Below, one piece after another: positions 1 through 9,593 of a stretch of 64,000 bases of DNA; the first letter of the stretch is position 1; every line of letters begins with the position of its first letter. The notes beneath the pieces were generated by a model. The model was not told the origin of the DNA and did no database searches. It was given only the letters and a program-made list of their open reading frames with translations. The stretch lies in NCBI GenBank assembly GCA_024372495.1, contig CP099977.1, positions 4,216,001 to 4,280,000 of the forward strand, written 5' to 3'. The stretch is from Pseudarthrobacter sp. Fe7. Lineage in GTDB: Bacteria > Actinomycetota > Actinomycetes > Actinomycetales > Micrococcaceae. A program made the position numbers and the translations under genes.

Positions 1-1180
1 AGGTTGCCAAGGGAGTTGATCAAGCCGATACCTGCCGCGGCGGCGGAGCCGGCAAGGAAGGCGGTGGGATAGGACCACACCACCGGGCCAACGGCCAGGA
101 AGCTGCAGACGGCCAGGGTGATGAAGACCATGCCGATGACCGGCTGGTGGTTGGTTCCCGCCCAGGCCGAACCGAAGATGCACAGGCCTGTGGAGATGAA
201 CAGGATGGTGCCGAACTTCCGGCGCTTGGCCACGGTGTCTGCGGCCTTGCCAATGAAGTAGCAGGCGAAGATGCCGAAGAACCACGGGACTGCGATCAAC
301 AGACCGACGGCGAGTCCCACCTTCTGCCCGGTCAGGGAGGAAACCTGCTGCGGCAGGAAGAACGTCACACCGTAGACGGCGATCTGCAGGCAGAAGTAGA
401 TCACGGTGAAGTACCAGACGCGGCCGTTGCGCATGGCGGCGAGGATGCCGCGGGGGCCGGTTTCGTCCTTGATGGTGTCTTCAAGGGCCATGACTTCCTT
501 CAGGGCGTACTTCTCTTCGCTGCTGAGGAACTTGGCCTTCTCCGGGCCGTTGATCAGGAAGAAGAAGGCGGCGATGCCTGCCAGAACGGCCAGCAGGCCT
601 TCGACGAAGAACATGACCTGCCAGCCGCGCAGGCCGGGCACCTGGTCACCGATGTTGATCAGCCAGCCGGACAACGGGTTGCCGATCATCTGGGAGAACG
701 GCTGGGCCAGGTAGAAGATGGCGAACATCTGGACGCGCACCTTGTTGGGGAACCATTCGGCGAGGTACATGATCACGCCGGGAAACAGGCCCGCCTCGGT
801 CACGCCGAGGAGGAAACGCAGGATCACGAACGAGGACTCGCCCTGCACGAACGCGAAGCAGGCGGAGACGATGCCCCAGGTGATCGCGATGCGTGCCAGC
901 CAGATCTTGGCGCCGACCTTCTTGAGCAGCAGGTTGCTGGGAATTTCGAAGATCGCGTAGCCAATGAAGAAGATGCCGGCGCCCAGGGCGAAGGCCGCGG
1001 CGGACACCCCTTGTCCGCCCCCAGGGCGGCTTCGGCGAAGCCGACGTTGGTGCGGTCCAGGAATGAAACGACATACAGGATGACCAGCATCGGCATGAGC
1101 CGGCGGGCTGCCTTGGAAATCGCGGACTTCAGGACCGGACGGGCCAGGAGTTCCTTGGATGTTGCGGTGGTTTCTGACAC
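1..1180 (-). CDS. MFS transporter, ACS-like, C-terminus off the window
   Basis: Major facilitator permease, probably the uptake system for the substrate of the adjacent catabolic genes. The start is GTG at 1180 with AAGGAG about 7 nt upstream. About 393 residues are visible with repeated hydrophobic segments, and the DRTNVGFA motif follows the first membrane segment, as in the anion:cation symporter branch of MFS. The gene runs off the left edge before its stop. The frame breaks at 1007-1010, where the coding strand has GGGG; a fifth G restores continuous homology, so this is probably a homopolymer error. It is the last visible gene of the minus-strand operon, downstream of the SDR gene at 1267. 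It resembles the second MFS at 8026-9375 throughout. The substrate is not readable from sequence. Confidence 0.85.
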
Positions 1181-1213
1181 AACACTCTCCTTCGAGTGGT
1201 GACGTTGGTGGTT

Positions 1214-1236
1214 CCCGCGGGCCGGCGGCCCGCGGG
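1214..1236. other. Perfect 10-bp intra-operon hairpin
   Basis: CCCGCGGGCC and GGCCCGCGGG are separated by three bases, lying between the SDR stop and the MFS start. No T-tract follows on the minus strand. It is more likely an mRNA stabilising or processing stem, or a partial terminator that lowers transporter expression, than a full terminator. Confidence 0.5.
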
Positions 1237-1266
1237 GCTTGTGGTGGCGCCCGGGTTCGGGTGCCG

Positions 1267-2034
1267 TCAGTGCATGTACAGGCCGCCGTCGACGTTCAGC
1301 GTTTGGCCGGAGATGTAGCCGGCGTCCTCGCCGATGAGGAAGGAAATGGCCGCCGCGATGTCGCGGGTGGTGCCCACCCGGTTCACCACCAGGTCCTTCA
1401 CGAGCTCGTCCTTGCGTTCCTCGCTGAGGGTGCCGCCCATGATGTCGGTGTCGATCGGGCCCGGTGAGATGGCGTTGACCGTGATGTCGTACTCGCCCAG
1501 TTCGCGGGCGGTGGCGCGGGTCAGGCCGATAACGCCGGCCTTTGCCACCGAGTACGGGGTCTTGCTGAAGGTTCCGCCGCCGCGCTGCGCGGAGACTGAG
1601 GAGATGTTCACGATCCGTCCCAGCCGGTTCTTCACCATCGACTCGGCCACCCGGCGGGTGGCGTAGTGGACACCGTTCATGTTGATGTTCACCACCCGAT
1701 CCCATTCGGCGCCGTCGAGCTCAAGGTAGGGAACCGGGGAACTGACGCCGGCGATGTTCGCCAGGGCCACCAGCTGGGGAAGTTCGGCTTCGATCTCGTC
1801 GATGGCGGCCCGGACCGAGGCTTCGTCACCAATGTTGGCACCGGCGCCATGGGCTTTAACGCCGTGCCTTTCAGCCAGATCCTTGGCCAGGTTCTTGCTG
1901 GCGGCGTCGTCGAGGTCAATCACGCCGATGCTCCAGCCGCGCTCGGCGAGGTAGTCCGCGGTGGCCCGGCCGATGCCGCGTTCGGAGACAGCGCCGGTAA
2001 CGATCACCGTGCGGTCTGCGGGAAATGCTGTCAT
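1267..2034 (-). CDS. SDR-family NAD(P)-dependent oxidoreductase (copy 1)
   Basis: Classical short-chain dehydrogenase/reductase of 255 aa, the usual length. It shows a Rossmann TGAVSERGIG glycine motif near the N-terminus, an NIAG motif, the SSVSAQRG catalytic serine region, the YSVAK Tyr-Lys pair and a C-terminal GQTLNVDGG. It probably oxidises a polyol to a ketose, or reduces the reverse, feeding the ketose kinase upstream. It sits between the hydroxyacyl-CoA-dehydrogenase-like gene and the MFS on the minus strand. It is strikingly similar to the SDR at 7242-8016, for example EERKDELVKDLVVNRVGT against DERKAQMSEGIMMGRVGT, so the two are likely paralogues for related substrates or stereoisomers. 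Confidence 0.9.
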   Translation of the reverse strand: MTAFPADRTVIVTGAVSERGIGRATADYLAERGWSIGVIDLDDAASKNLAKDLAERHGVKAHGAGANIGDEASVRAAIDEIEAELPQLVALANIAGVSSPVPYLELDGAEWDRVVNINMNGVHYATRRVAESMVKNRLGRIVNISSVSAQRGGGTFSKTPYSVAKAGVIGLTRATARELGEYDITVNAISPGPIDTDIMGGTLSEERKDELVKDLVVNRVGTTRDIAAAISFLIGEDAGYISGQTLNVDGGLYMH

Positions 2035-2082
2035 GAAGTGTTCCTTCTGGTTGGGGTTAGGCGCGGGCTGCAGTCCAAAAAC

Positions 2083-3036
2083 TCAGGACAGCGGCGCCGG
2101 GCCCAGGTCCTCGATGAGCTTCTGCATGGCGACGTAGGCCTTGTTCCGGTAGGCAACCAGGGCCGCGGTGCGATCGGCCGGGACGTCGAGGAACCCGGAC
2201 CCGGTCTTGGTGCCCAGCTGGCCGGCGTCGACCTTTTCCTGCAGGATCTGCGGGGTGGCGAAGCGCTCCGGGAAGCCGGTCTGCAGCGACTTGTAGCAGA
2301 AGGCGTAGACGTCCAGCCCTGCCATGTCCGCGATGGCGAAAGGGCCGAAGAAGGGCAACCGGAAGCCGAAGGTGGTGCGGACCAGGGTGTCCACGTCCTC
2401 GGCGGTAGCGATGCCTTCCTCCACCACCTGGGCCGCCTCGTGGAAGAGGGCGTACTGGAGCCGGTTCAGCACGAAGCCGGTGACGTCCTTGACGGTGGCG
2501 GTTTCCTTGCCGGTCTCCCCCACGATGGTGCGGGCGGCCTGGACGGTGGCCTCGGAGGTACCTTCGTGCGGGATGACTTCCACGCCGGGGATGAACGGTG
2601 CGGGGTTGGAGAAGTGGACGCCCAGGAAGCGCTCCGGGTTGTCCACTACCTCAGCCAGCTTGGCGATGGAGATGGTGGAGGTGTTAGAGCCGATGATGGC
2701 GTCGGGGCGGGCGGCGGCACTGATCCTGGCCAGGGTGGCGTGCTTGATCTCCAGGATCTCCGGCACGGCTTCCTCGATGTACTCGGCGTCCGCCACGGCC
2801 TCTTCGATGTCCTTGGCGGCCCAGAGGTTTTCCTTGAGCTTTTCGGTGGCGTTTGCCGGGAAGAGGCCGGCGGCAACGAATTCGTCGGATTCCCTCAGGA
2901 GCCGTTCGTAGTTGCTTTGGGCGATTTCGGCGGAGACGTCTGCCAGTGCCACGCGGGCTCCGGCCAGTGCCAGGACCTGGGCGATCCCGCCGCCCATATA
3001 GCCCGAGCCGACGACGGCGATGTTGCGAGTGCTCAT
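2083..3036 (-). CDS. 3-hydroxyacyl-CoA dehydrogenase-like oxidoreductase
   Basis: 317 aa. An N-terminal Rossmann domain ([15 protein letters not shown], residues about 8-22) is followed by the 3HCDH C-terminal helical domain. Motifs include [24 protein letters not shown] and TGFVLNRLQ, which holds the conserved asparagine. Family members act on 3-hydroxybutyryl-CoA, but the lambda-crystallin/L-gulonate branch oxidises sugar acids. In a sugar locus without CoA-ligase or thiolase genes, a sugar-acid or polyol substrate is at least as likely. The ATG at 3036 overlaps the TGA of the upstream rpiB-like gene (ATGA), implying translational coupling. The assignment to the fold is secure; the substrate is unknown. 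Confidence 0.85.
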   Translation of the reverse strand: MSTRNIAVVGSGYMGGGIAQVLALAGARVALADVSAEIAQSNYERLLRESDEFVAAGLFPANATEKLKENLWAAKDIEEAVADAEYIEEAVPEILEIKHATLARISAAARPDAIIGSNTSTISIAKLAEVVDNPERFLGVHFSNPAPFIPGVEVIPHEGTSEATVQAARTIVGETGKETATVKDVTGFVLNRLQYALFHEAAQVVEEGIATAEDVDTLVRTTFGFRLPFFGPFAIADMAGLDVYAFCYKSLQTGFPERFATPQILQEKVDAGQLGTKTGSGFLDVPADRTAALVAYRNKAYVAMQKLIEDLGPAPLS

Positions 3037-3527
3037 TTGTCCTCAAGTCCTTCCGACGCGTCCTCGTAGGAGGAGATGGCGTCTACTTTTGCCGCGGATG
3101 CGGAGTTTTCATCGAAGCGGTGGTCCAGCCACTCGCCCACGAGTTTCTTGGCCAGTTCAAGGCCGATGACGCGCTGGCCCATGGTCAGGACCTGGGCGTT
3201 GTTGGAGAGCACGGAGCGTTCCACGGAGTAGCTGTCGTGCGCGGTGACCGCGCGGATGCCCGGCACCTTGTTGGCGGAAATCGCGACGCCAAGGCCCGTT
3301 CCGCAGATCAGCAGGGCGCGGTCTGCTTCGCCTGCGGCCACCTTGCGGGCGGCGGCGACGGCCAGGTGCGGGTAGGCGGTGGCGTCATCGGCGCCCACTC
3401 CCACGTCCTCCACCGAGGCAACACGGGGGTCCGCCTCCAACAGTTCGCGCAGCGCGTTCTTGTATTCGACGCCGGCCTCGTCGTTGCCGACGACGATCCG
3501 CCAGCCTGGCTGGTTGTTCTCGGTCAT
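3033..3527 (-). CDS. RpiB/LacAB-family sugar-phosphate isomerase
   Basis: 164 aa, typical for RpiB-type isomerases that interconvert aldose and ketose phosphates. It has the family anion hole and active-site region [19 protein letters not shown] and the [21 protein letters not shown] segment. Homologues in actinobacterial tetritol pathways convert D-erythrulose 4-phosphate to D-erythrose 4-phosphate. Here it follows a Dak-type ketose kinase, which fits such a role, though ribose-5-phosphate isomerase activity cannot be excluded. The start is ATG 3527 with AAGGAG overlapping the stop of the kinase gene. Its stop overlaps the next start (ATGA). Confidence 0.88.
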   Translation of the reverse strand: MTENNQPGWRIVVGNDEAGVEYKNALRELLEADPRVASVEDVGVGADDATAYPHLAVAAARKVAAGEADRALLICGTGLGVAISANKVPGIRAVTAHDSYSVERSVLSNNAQVLTMGQRVIGLELAKKLVGEWLDHRFDENSASAAKVDAISSYEDASEGLEDK

Positions 3528-3537
3528 GATGTTCTCC

Positions 3538-5259
3538 TTAGGAGCTTTCGATGGTGGCGGCGTAGTCGGCCACCCTGCGGGCGATGAGGCCGAAGGACAC
3601 GGCACCGGGGTCCGGGTGGCCCAGGCTCTTTTCGGCCAGCGGGCGGGCCCGGCCCTTCTTCGGACTGAGCGCGGCGGTCTCGTCAGCGGCCCGTGCCGCC
3701 GCCTCCGCTGCTGCACGAAGGCTGCTGGCCAGGCTGCCGCCGTCGTCAATTGCTTTGTTGAAGGTCTCGGCGAACGGAAGCAGCGCGTCCACCATGGTCT
3801 TGTCCCCCGCTTCCGCCTTGCCGAGGGTAATGATGGCATCCCGCAGGGCGTTGACGGCTGCGGCTGCGTCGGCGGCCGTATATGCTTCCTTGCTGCCCAA
3901 GGTCCTGCCGACGGCGGTGACGGCCGCGCCCCAGAGGGCCCCGGAGGTACCGCCGGCGCGTTCGGCCCACTGCTCCCCGGCCGCTGCGAGGAGTTCCTCG
4001 AGCCCGGCGCCGGCGGCGTGGGACTTCTCAGCGGCGGCAACGGCGGCATCGACGCCGCGCCGCATGCCGATGCCGTGGTCGCCGTCCCCGGCGATGGCGT
4101 CCAGCTTCCCCAGCGCGTCCTCGTGTTCGACGACGACGGACCGGGCTTCCTTCAGCGCGTCCAGGGCCGTGGCGGCCAGGGCAGTCGACGCAGGGGTGGC
4201 GGCCAGCACCGGCGCCGTTCCGACCTCGGCCAGGGACTCCACGGCGCGCGCGCGGCGGGGAGCCAGGTTGCCCTTGCGGAAGGCGGGGGTGTCAGCCGGC
4301 GCGGACCAGAACTTCTCCAGTTCCGCGTCCAGCCAGAACAGCGTCAGGGACAGGCCGGACATGTCCAGGCTGGTCACCAGTTCACCGCATTCCGGCTCGA
4401 CGATCTCCAGTCCGGCTTCGGTGAGGAGTGCCTCAATCTTGCCGAAGAGCAGGAACAGTTCGTCGTACTTCACGGTGCCCAGGCCGTTGAGGATGGGCAC
4501 CACGCGGCGGCCTGCCGTTTGCGGCTTGTCCTTCAACAGCCCGTCCACCAGCAGCTTTGCCGGCTCGCTGGCGGTGGGAAGGGGCTGCTCAGAGATGCCC
4601 GGTTCGCCGTGGATGCCGAGCCCCACGGACATCATGCCGTCGGGCACGGTGAACAGCGGCTCGGCAGCTCCCGGCAGCGTGCAGCCGGCAAAGGCGACAC
4701 CGAGTGAGCGGGTGTGGTGGTTTGCCTTGATGGCAAGCCGCTCCACCTCGTCCAGGTCCAGGCCCGCTTCTGCTGCCGCCCCGGCCACCTTGAAGACCGT
4801 GAGGTCGCCGGCGATGCCGCGGCGCTTGCCGATTTCTGCCAGCGGTGCGCTGGCGATGTCATCGGTAACCAGGACCGTCCGGGTTTCGATGCCCTCGGCA
4901 TTGAGCTTTTCCTGCGCCTGGCCAAAGTGCAGGACGTCGCCTGCGTAGTTGCCGTAACTTAGCAGGACGCCGCCGCCGGCCTGTGACGCTTTGGCCACCC
5001 GGTACACCTGCCCCGCGGAGGGTGAGGCGAACATGTTGCCGCAGGCGCTTCCGGCGGCCAGCCCCGCACCCACCAGGCCCGCGAAGGCCGGGTAGTGGCC
5101 GGACCCGCCGCCGATGACCAATGCAACGTGGCCATCCGGGGATTCGGTGGAGCGGACCACGCCGCCGTCGACGCGCGCGACGTACTGACGGTTGGCGGCC
5201 ACGAAGCCGTCGAGGGCATCGTCTGCGAACTGCGCTGGATCGTCAAATATCTTTGTCAT
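3538..5259 (-). CDS. Fused DhaK-DhaL dihydroxyacetone/ketose kinase
   Basis: 573 aa, an ATP-dependent single-chain Dak kinase. Residues about 1-330 form the DhaK substrate domain, including [15 protein letters not shown] and the GIHGEPG segment with the conserved histidine that binds the ketose carbonyl covalently. Residues about 355-573 form DhaL with the Mg-ATP motif [15 protein letters not shown]. There is no PTS DhaM partner nearby, consistent with ATP use. Enzymes of this architecture phosphorylate dihydroxyacetone, glyceraldehyde or erythrulose. With the neighbouring RpiB and TIM-barrel isomerases a tetrulose or other ketose substrate is plausible. The start ATG 5259 has a GAGGAA ribosome-binding site. 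Confidence 0.92.
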   Translation of the reverse strand: MTKIFDDPAQFADDALDGFVAANRQYVARVDGGVVRSTESPDGHVALVIGGGSGHYPAFAGLVGAGLAAGSACGNMFASPSAGQVYRVAKASQAGGGVLLSYGNYAGDVLHFGQAQEKLNAEGIETRTVLVTDDIASAPLAEIGKRRGIAGDLTVFKVAGAAAEAGLDLDEVERLAIKANHHTRSLGVAFAGCTLPGAAEPLFTVPDGMMSVGLGIHGEPGISEQPLPTASEPAKLLVDGLLKDKPQTAGRRVVPILNGLGTVKYDELFLLFGKIEALLTEAGLEIVEPECGELVTSLDMSGLSLTLFWLDAELEKFWSAPADTPAFRKGNLAPRRARAVESLAEVGTAPVLAATPASTALAATALDALKEARSVVVEHEDALGKLDAIAGDGDHGIGMRRGVDAAVAAAEKSHAAGAGLEELLAAAGEQWAERAGGTSGALWGAAVTAVGRTLGSKEAYTAADAAAAVNALRDAIITLGKAEAGDKTMVDALLPFAETFNKAIDDGGSLASSLRAAAEAAARAADETAALSPKKGRARPLAEKSLGHPDPGAVSFGLIARRVADYAATIESS

Positions 5260-5304
5260 GATTCCTCGTTGAACCGGTTGGGTCGGTGTGGGATGCCTGC
5301 CGGC

Positions 5305-6302
5305 TTAGCGGGCGGGAACTGCCGCGGGGGCCTGCCGCCCCTGGGCCACCAGGCTGGTGCCCAGGGCATAGCTGTCACGCTTGGGCAGCACGTGCCGGCG
5401 CAGGTAGTCCTGGTTGGCTGCGGTGACGCTCAGGCCGTCGCCGCCGTAGTGCTCCGTGCAGATGACGCCCTGGAAGCCCACCGAGATGGCGAACTGGAAG
5501 GCCTCGCGGTAGCTGATGAGGCCTGATTCCATGGGCGCCGGCATGGCCACGTACTGGTTCCTGGCCTGGTCCTCGTCACGTATGTAGTTCTTGACGTGCC
5601 AGTAGTTGGAGTACGGCAGCGTCTTGTGCACCACGTCGCGCCAGTCCTCGATGGGGCGGTGCAGCCGGATCAGGTTGCCCAGGTCCGGGTTCAGGCCAAC
5701 GTTGGGCAGGTCGATGTCCTGGACCAACTGCACGGAAGAGTCGCCCGTGCCCAGGTACGTGTCCTCGTACATCTCCAGGGACAGCAGGAGGCCAAGTTCG
5801 GCGGCGTGCTTGCCTACTTCGCGGATGCGGGTGACGGCGTTGTTCCAGCTTTCCTTGTCCCCTGCAGGGTCTTTGTGGCCTTCAACCGTCCAGAACCACA
5901 GCTGCTTCTGCTGTTCAGGGGTGATGGCCTGATGCAGGCCGATCGAAACAACCTCGCAGCCGGGCGCGCTGCGGCCTCCAGGGTGCGGTGGGTGTAGGCC
6001 AGGTTGTCTTCCCAGTTGGCCTCTTCGATCACGCTGCGGCGGATGGCGGAAATGGACGGCAGTCCCAGGCCGGCTGCGGTAGCGGCGGACTTCAGCTCAT
6101 CCAGCCTGGAGCTTGACAGGTCGCCCGGGCGTACCCAGCTGTCCGTGAGGTCGGCATTGGTGAAGCCTGCGTCGGCCACTTCCTCGAAGACCTTCTGCCA
6201 GTCACTGGCAGGAGCGTCCTGGACGGTGGTTCCGTCAGGCCTGGTTCCGGGGAACTGCAGCAGGGCAGCAGCGATGGGCCAGTTTTCAGCGGTGTACGGC
6301 AT
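5305..6302 (-). CDS. Sugar phosphate isomerase/epimerase, TIM barrel (one frame break)
   Basis: Xylose-isomerase-like TIM-barrel protein of about 332 aa. Candidate metal ligands typical of the family are the glutamate in LSLEMYEDT, residues in GLNPDLGN, the histidine in YWHVKNY and the glutamate in CTEHYGGDG. Such enzymes isomerise or epimerise free or phosphorylated sugars. ATG 6302 is chosen because TTGGAG lies about 6 nt upstream; a GTG two codons earlier is too close. The frame breaks near 5960: the coding strand needs CGCCCGGGC where CGCCCGGC is present, so one G is missing. It is the first gene of the kinase-isomerase segment. The palindrome TCCTATAGGA lies just upstream. Confidence 0.82.
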
Positions 6303-6328
6303 TGTCACTCCAAATCATAAATCGCATT

Positions 6329-6338
6329 TCCTATAGGA
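6329..6338. promoter_or_regulatory. Candidate GntR operator palindrome
   Basis: TCCTATAGGA is a perfect 10-bp palindrome 27 bp upstream of the TIM-barrel isomerase start. A near copy (TCCTATAGC) sits directly before the GntR gene at 7133. The GntR/FCD regulator encoded next to both is the obvious candidate ligand. Confidence 0.45.
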
Positions 6339-6442
6339 TCTACGGCAATGGGGATCGCTGTCAAGGGGTTCGCGGTGCCCGTTCGACGTGACGGGCGGAT
6401 GGTGAGGCGCCCTAATAACCTTGGCGCCGCAAAGCGGCAGGG

Positions 6443-7133
6443 CTAGCTGCGCACTTCGCTGTCGTGCTGCGAGCGCTGCTTGACGCCCTCGATGTGGTCG
6501 ATCATTTTTTGGCGGGCGAGCCCGGGATTGCCCGCTTCGAAGGCCTTCAGGATCTCCGTATGTTCGGCGATGGCATAGTCGGCGTCAGTGACGCCCAAGC
6601 CACCGAAGAAACGGAAGCGCTGCACCTGGCCGCCCAGCGCGTTGTAGGCGGACAGCAGGAACTGGTTGTCCGCGGACTCGGCGATAAGGCGGTGGAAACG
6701 CTCGTCGGCTTCCCAGTAGGCGCGGAACTCGGCGAACGACGGACCCCGCGGCGCTGCCTTCAGGTCCTCGATGGCCTGCTCCAGCTGCGCCGTCAGCTCC
6801 GGGTCGGCGTGCCTGCAGGCCATGAAGGCGTTGGCCGGCTCGATCACCAGTCGGGCGTCCATCAGGTCTGCCAGGCTCCTCCGGAGAGAACAGCGGCGCC
6901 ACGCGGTAGCCACGCAGGGCCATCCTCCGCACCATTCCAGTGGCTTCCAGCCGGGCGAGCGCCTCCCGGACCGGCGTGGGTGATACGTCCAGTTCCCGGG
7001 CCATCCCGTCGATACTGACGGGGGTGCCTGCTTCCAGCCGGCCATCCATCAGGGCAACCAGGAGCGCTTCATAGACGTGGTCGGCGAGGACTTGCCTGGT
7101 CACGCCGCCGGACGCCTGGTTCTTGGTTGCCAT
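6443..7133 (-). CDS. GntR-family regulator with FCD domain (one frame break)
   Basis: 229 aa after correction. An N-terminal winged helix-turn-helix (residues about 10-75, with DGMARELDVSPTPVREALARLE) precedes an all-helical FCD effector domain with metal/ligand histidines in ADERFHRLIAE and AIAEHTEIL. It probably represses the polyol/ketose genes and is released by a pathway intermediate. The frame is broken at 6873-6877, where AGGCT replaces AGCT; removing one base gives EELADLMDARLVIEPANA, which runs straight into the FCD domain. It lies in the same strand and order as the catabolic genes. A TCCTATAG box adjoins its start codon, suggesting autoregulation. Confidence 0.87.
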
Positions 7134-7138
7134 GAAGA

Positions 7139-7150
7139 AATCCTATAGCC
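7139..7150. promoter_or_regulatory. Second TCCTATAG box
   Basis: AATCCTATAGCC begins 6 nt upstream of the GntR start codon at 7133 and shares 8 bases with the perfect palindrome at 6329-6338. A repressor bound here would also block ribosome access or promoter clearance, consistent with autoregulation. Confidence 0.35.
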
Positions 7151-7190
7151 GGTTAGGGGCGGGACGTTGCGGATGACGCCGCCCTTGGCT

Positions 7191-7227
7191 CGGTGCCGTG
7201 CGCCCGCCAGGCCGCCGCACGGCACCG
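7191..7227. other. Perfect 12-bp intra-operon hairpin
   Basis: CGGTGCCGTGCG pairs with CGCACGGCACCG across a 13-nt loop, between the second SDR stop and the GntR gene. There is no T-tract. It occupies the same relative place, just after an SDR gene, as the hairpin at 1214-1236. Confidence 0.5.
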
Positions 7228-7241
7228 CTGCCCGGAGGGTA

Positions 7242-8016
7242 TCAGGAGACCTGCAGGCCGCCGTTGATGTCGTAGGTGGCGGCCGTGATGTAGCCGGCGT
7301 CCTCGCTGAGGAGGAACGCGATCAGGGCGCCCACCTCCTCGCGGGTCCCCACCCGGCCCATCATGATCCCCTCTGACATCTGCGCTTTGCGCTCATCACT
7401 GAGTGTCCCGCCCATGATGTCGGTGTCGATTGGGCCCGGCGCGATGGCGTTCACGGTGATGTTGTGTTCGCCTACTTCCCTGGCCAGTGCACGGGTGAAT
7501 CCCAGGATGCCTGCCTTGGACGCACTGTAGGCCACCTTGGAGTAGGTGCCTCCGCCGCGCTGGGCGGAGATGGAGGAGATGCTGACGATCCGTCCCAGCT
7601 CCCGCTCGATCATGCCCTTGAGGACGCGCTGGGACACCACGAAGGTGCCGCGCATGTTGATGGCGAAGACCTTGTCCCATTCCTCGACGGTGGTCTCCAT
7701 GAAAGGGGTGGGGGAACTGATTCCGGCCAGGTTGACCAGTCCCACGATGGGGGAGCGCCTGCTCGATCTCCGTGATGGCCCGGTCAACCGACGCCTCGTC
7801 CGAGACGTCGGCTCCCACGCCGATGGCCTTGACGGCACGGCTGGAACCAATCTCCGCCGCGGCGGCCTGGGCGTCTTCGGCATTGATGTCCAGGATGGCA
7901 ATGGACCAGCCCTGGCTGGCCAGCCGGTCGGCGGTGGCGCGGCCAATGCCTCGGGCCGATGCCGCCCCGGTCAGGACCGCGGTACGTTCAGCGGGGAATG
8001 CGTGTTCTGTAGTCAT
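7242..8016 (-). CDS. SDR-family oxidoreductase (copy 2; one frame break)
   Basis: About 258 aa after correction, a classical SDR: TGAASARGIG nucleotide motif, SSISAQRG serine region, YSASK Tyr-Lys pair and a C-terminal DINGG. It is a paralogue of the SDR at 1267-2034 and probably a polyol/ketose dehydrogenase of the same locus. The frame breaks at 7749-7753 in a GGGGG run (CCCCC on the coding strand). Alignment with copy 1 is gapless (EIEAELPQLVALANIAG against EIEQALPPIVGLVNLAG) if the run were seven, so two bases seem lost. ATG 8016 has AGGAAA upstream. The stop is 9 nt from the stop-to-start gap with the upstream MFS gene. Confidence 0.87.
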
Positions 8017-8025
8017 TGCTGTTTC

Positions 8026-9375
8026 CTAATGGGTTTTGGCGGCGGGTACGGTGGCCCCGGGGGCGGAGACACCTTCGGGCCGGTTGCGTGCGTAGAGGTA
8101 GGTGGCGACGGCGGTCACGGCGAGGCAGGCGGCCAGGAAGACCAGGCCGGTCTGGCTGTTTCCGGTCGCGTCCTTGAGGATGCCCACGATGTAGGGTGCG
8201 ACGAAGCCGCCCAGGTTGCCGAGCGAGTTGACCATGGCCAGTCCGGCTGCGGCCGCGGCGCCGGTGAGCGCTGCGGAGGGCATGGCTAGGAAGGGCGCAA
8301 TTGCCGAGTAGATGCCCATGGCGGCAAGGGTCAGGAAGACCATGGCGAGCACGGCGTTGACGGGCAGCAGGAACCCGGCGCCCAGGAGGCCGACGGCGGC
8401 GAGCACCATGCTTGCACTGGCGTGCCACACGCGGTTGCCGGTGCGGTCCGAACGCTTGCTCCAGAAGTAGACGAACACTGCGGCGATGGCATACGGGATG
8501 AAGACGATGAATCCCACCTGCGTTGAGTCGAACGTGCCGAGCGCCTTGACGATGGTGGGCAGCCAGAGTCCCAGGCCGTAGATGCCGCAGACCAGGCCGA
8601 AGTACAGCGCCGAGTAGGCAAGGGTGCGGGGGTCCTTCAGGCCGGCAAGGAAGTTGTGGTTGCCCGCCTTCTGCTTGTCAGCCAGTTCCGCACTCATGGT
8701 GGTGGAGAGCCATTCGCGTTCCTCCGGCTTGAGCCACTTGGCGTGTTCCGGTCGGTCGGTCATGATGAAGGGCGTGAGGATGCCCAGGATGATGGCGGGG
8801 ATGCCTTCGAGGATGTAGAGCCACTGCCAGCCGTGCAGTCCGGCAACGCCCTCCAGGTTCAGGAGCATCCCGGACACCGGGGCGCCGAGGGCGTTGGAGA
8901 TGGGCTGGGCGAGGATGAAGATGCCCAGCACCGTGACGCGCTGCGCGGCCGGGAACCAGAGGGTCAGGTAGAAGAGGATCGCCGGGAAGAAGCCGGCTTC
9001 AGCCGCCCCGAGGAGGAAGCGGATGACGTAGAAGGTGGCTTCCCCGTTCACCAGGAACATCGCGGTGGCGAAGATGCCCCAACTGATCAGGATGCGGGCG
9101 ATCCATTTGCGGGCCCCGAAGCGGTACATGCCACCGTTGGAGGGGATCTCGAGCAGGGCGTAGCCCAGGAAGAAAATGCCGGCACCCAGGCCGTAGGCGG
9201 CCTCGGTCAGGCCGATGTCCCCCTGCATGCCGAGCTTGGCAAAGCCCACATTATTCCGGTCCAGATAGGCGATGAAGTAGAGGAGGACAACCAGGGGCAT
9301 AAGCCGCCGGCGTACCTTGCGGAGGGTTGTCTCCCCCAGGTCGCCGAGGGCAGGACTGGCAGCGCGGGAGGTCAT
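8026..9375 (-). CDS. MFS transporter, ACS-like (copy 2)
   Basis: 449 aa, intact, with about 12 hydrophobic segments, the usual MFS length. DRNNVGFA after the first membrane segment and GWQWLYILEGIPA mid-protein match the anion:cation symporter family, which takes up organic anions and sugar acids. It opens the SDR-MFS module at the promoter end of the operon, while copy 1 closes the operon. A dyad with ATCAGA/TCTGAT arms lies about 95 bp upstream of the start and is a candidate GntR operator. The substrate cannot be assigned from sequence. Confidence 0.88.
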   Translation of the reverse strand: MTSRAASPALGDLGETTLRKVRRRLMPLVVLLYFIAYLDRNNVGFAKLGMQGDIGLTEAAYGLGAGIFFLGYALLEIPSNGGMYRFGARKWIARILISWGIFATAMFLVNGEATFYVIRFLLGAAEAGFFPAILFYLTLWFPAAQRVTVLGIFILAQPISNALGAPVSGMLLNLEGVAGLHGWQWLYILEGIPAIILGILTPFIMTDRPEHAKWLKPEEREWLSTTMSAELADKQKAGNHNFLAGLKDPRTLAYSALYFGLVCGIYGLGLWLPTIVKALGTFDSTQVGFIVFIPYAIAAVFVYFWSKRSDRTGNRVWHASASMVLAAVGLLGAGFLLPVNAVLAMVFLTLAAMGIYSAIAPFLAMPSAALTGAAAAAGLAMVNSLGNLGGFVAPYIVGILKDATGNSQTGLVFLAACLAVTAVATYLYARNRPEGVSAPGATVPAAKTH

Positions 9376-9468
9376 CGCAGGCCTCCAGTTTCAGTGTGGG
9401 GACCCTTGGAAAGGGAATGCGCGCGCATGAAGACTCCTTTGGCTGGCGGCATTTTGGGGGAATTTGAT

Positions 9469-9482
9469 ATCAGATGTCTGAT
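9469..9482. promoter_or_regulatory. Candidate FadR/GntR-type operator
   Basis: ATCAGATGTCTGAT has ATCAGA/TCTGAT inverted arms around a 2-bp centre. It is followed by a partial direct repeat (GATGTCTGATGTCTG). It lies between the second MFS gene and the GntR/FCD regulator at 9594-10325, the spacing expected for regulation of the MFS promoter. Confidence 0.45.
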
Positions 9483-9593
9483 GTCTGTATGAGATTCTAA
9501 TCACACGGTTGAAAGTGCGTCAAACACGGACGGAAGTTGCAGAGGAACGTCGTCGCTTCCGGCTTCCCGCCCCGGCGGAGCCGGGCAGGCGTT

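Noticed and set aside
147-1202. Large plus-strand frame over the first MFS gene
   Set aside because: The translation is acidic low-complexity typical of the reverse strand of a GC-rich gene; the minus strand carries clear MFS motifs.
1666-3069. 467-codon plus-strand frame
   Set aside because: It is the antisense shadow of the SDR and hydroxyacyl-CoA-dehydrogenase-like genes, with glycine/valine-rich nonsense translation.
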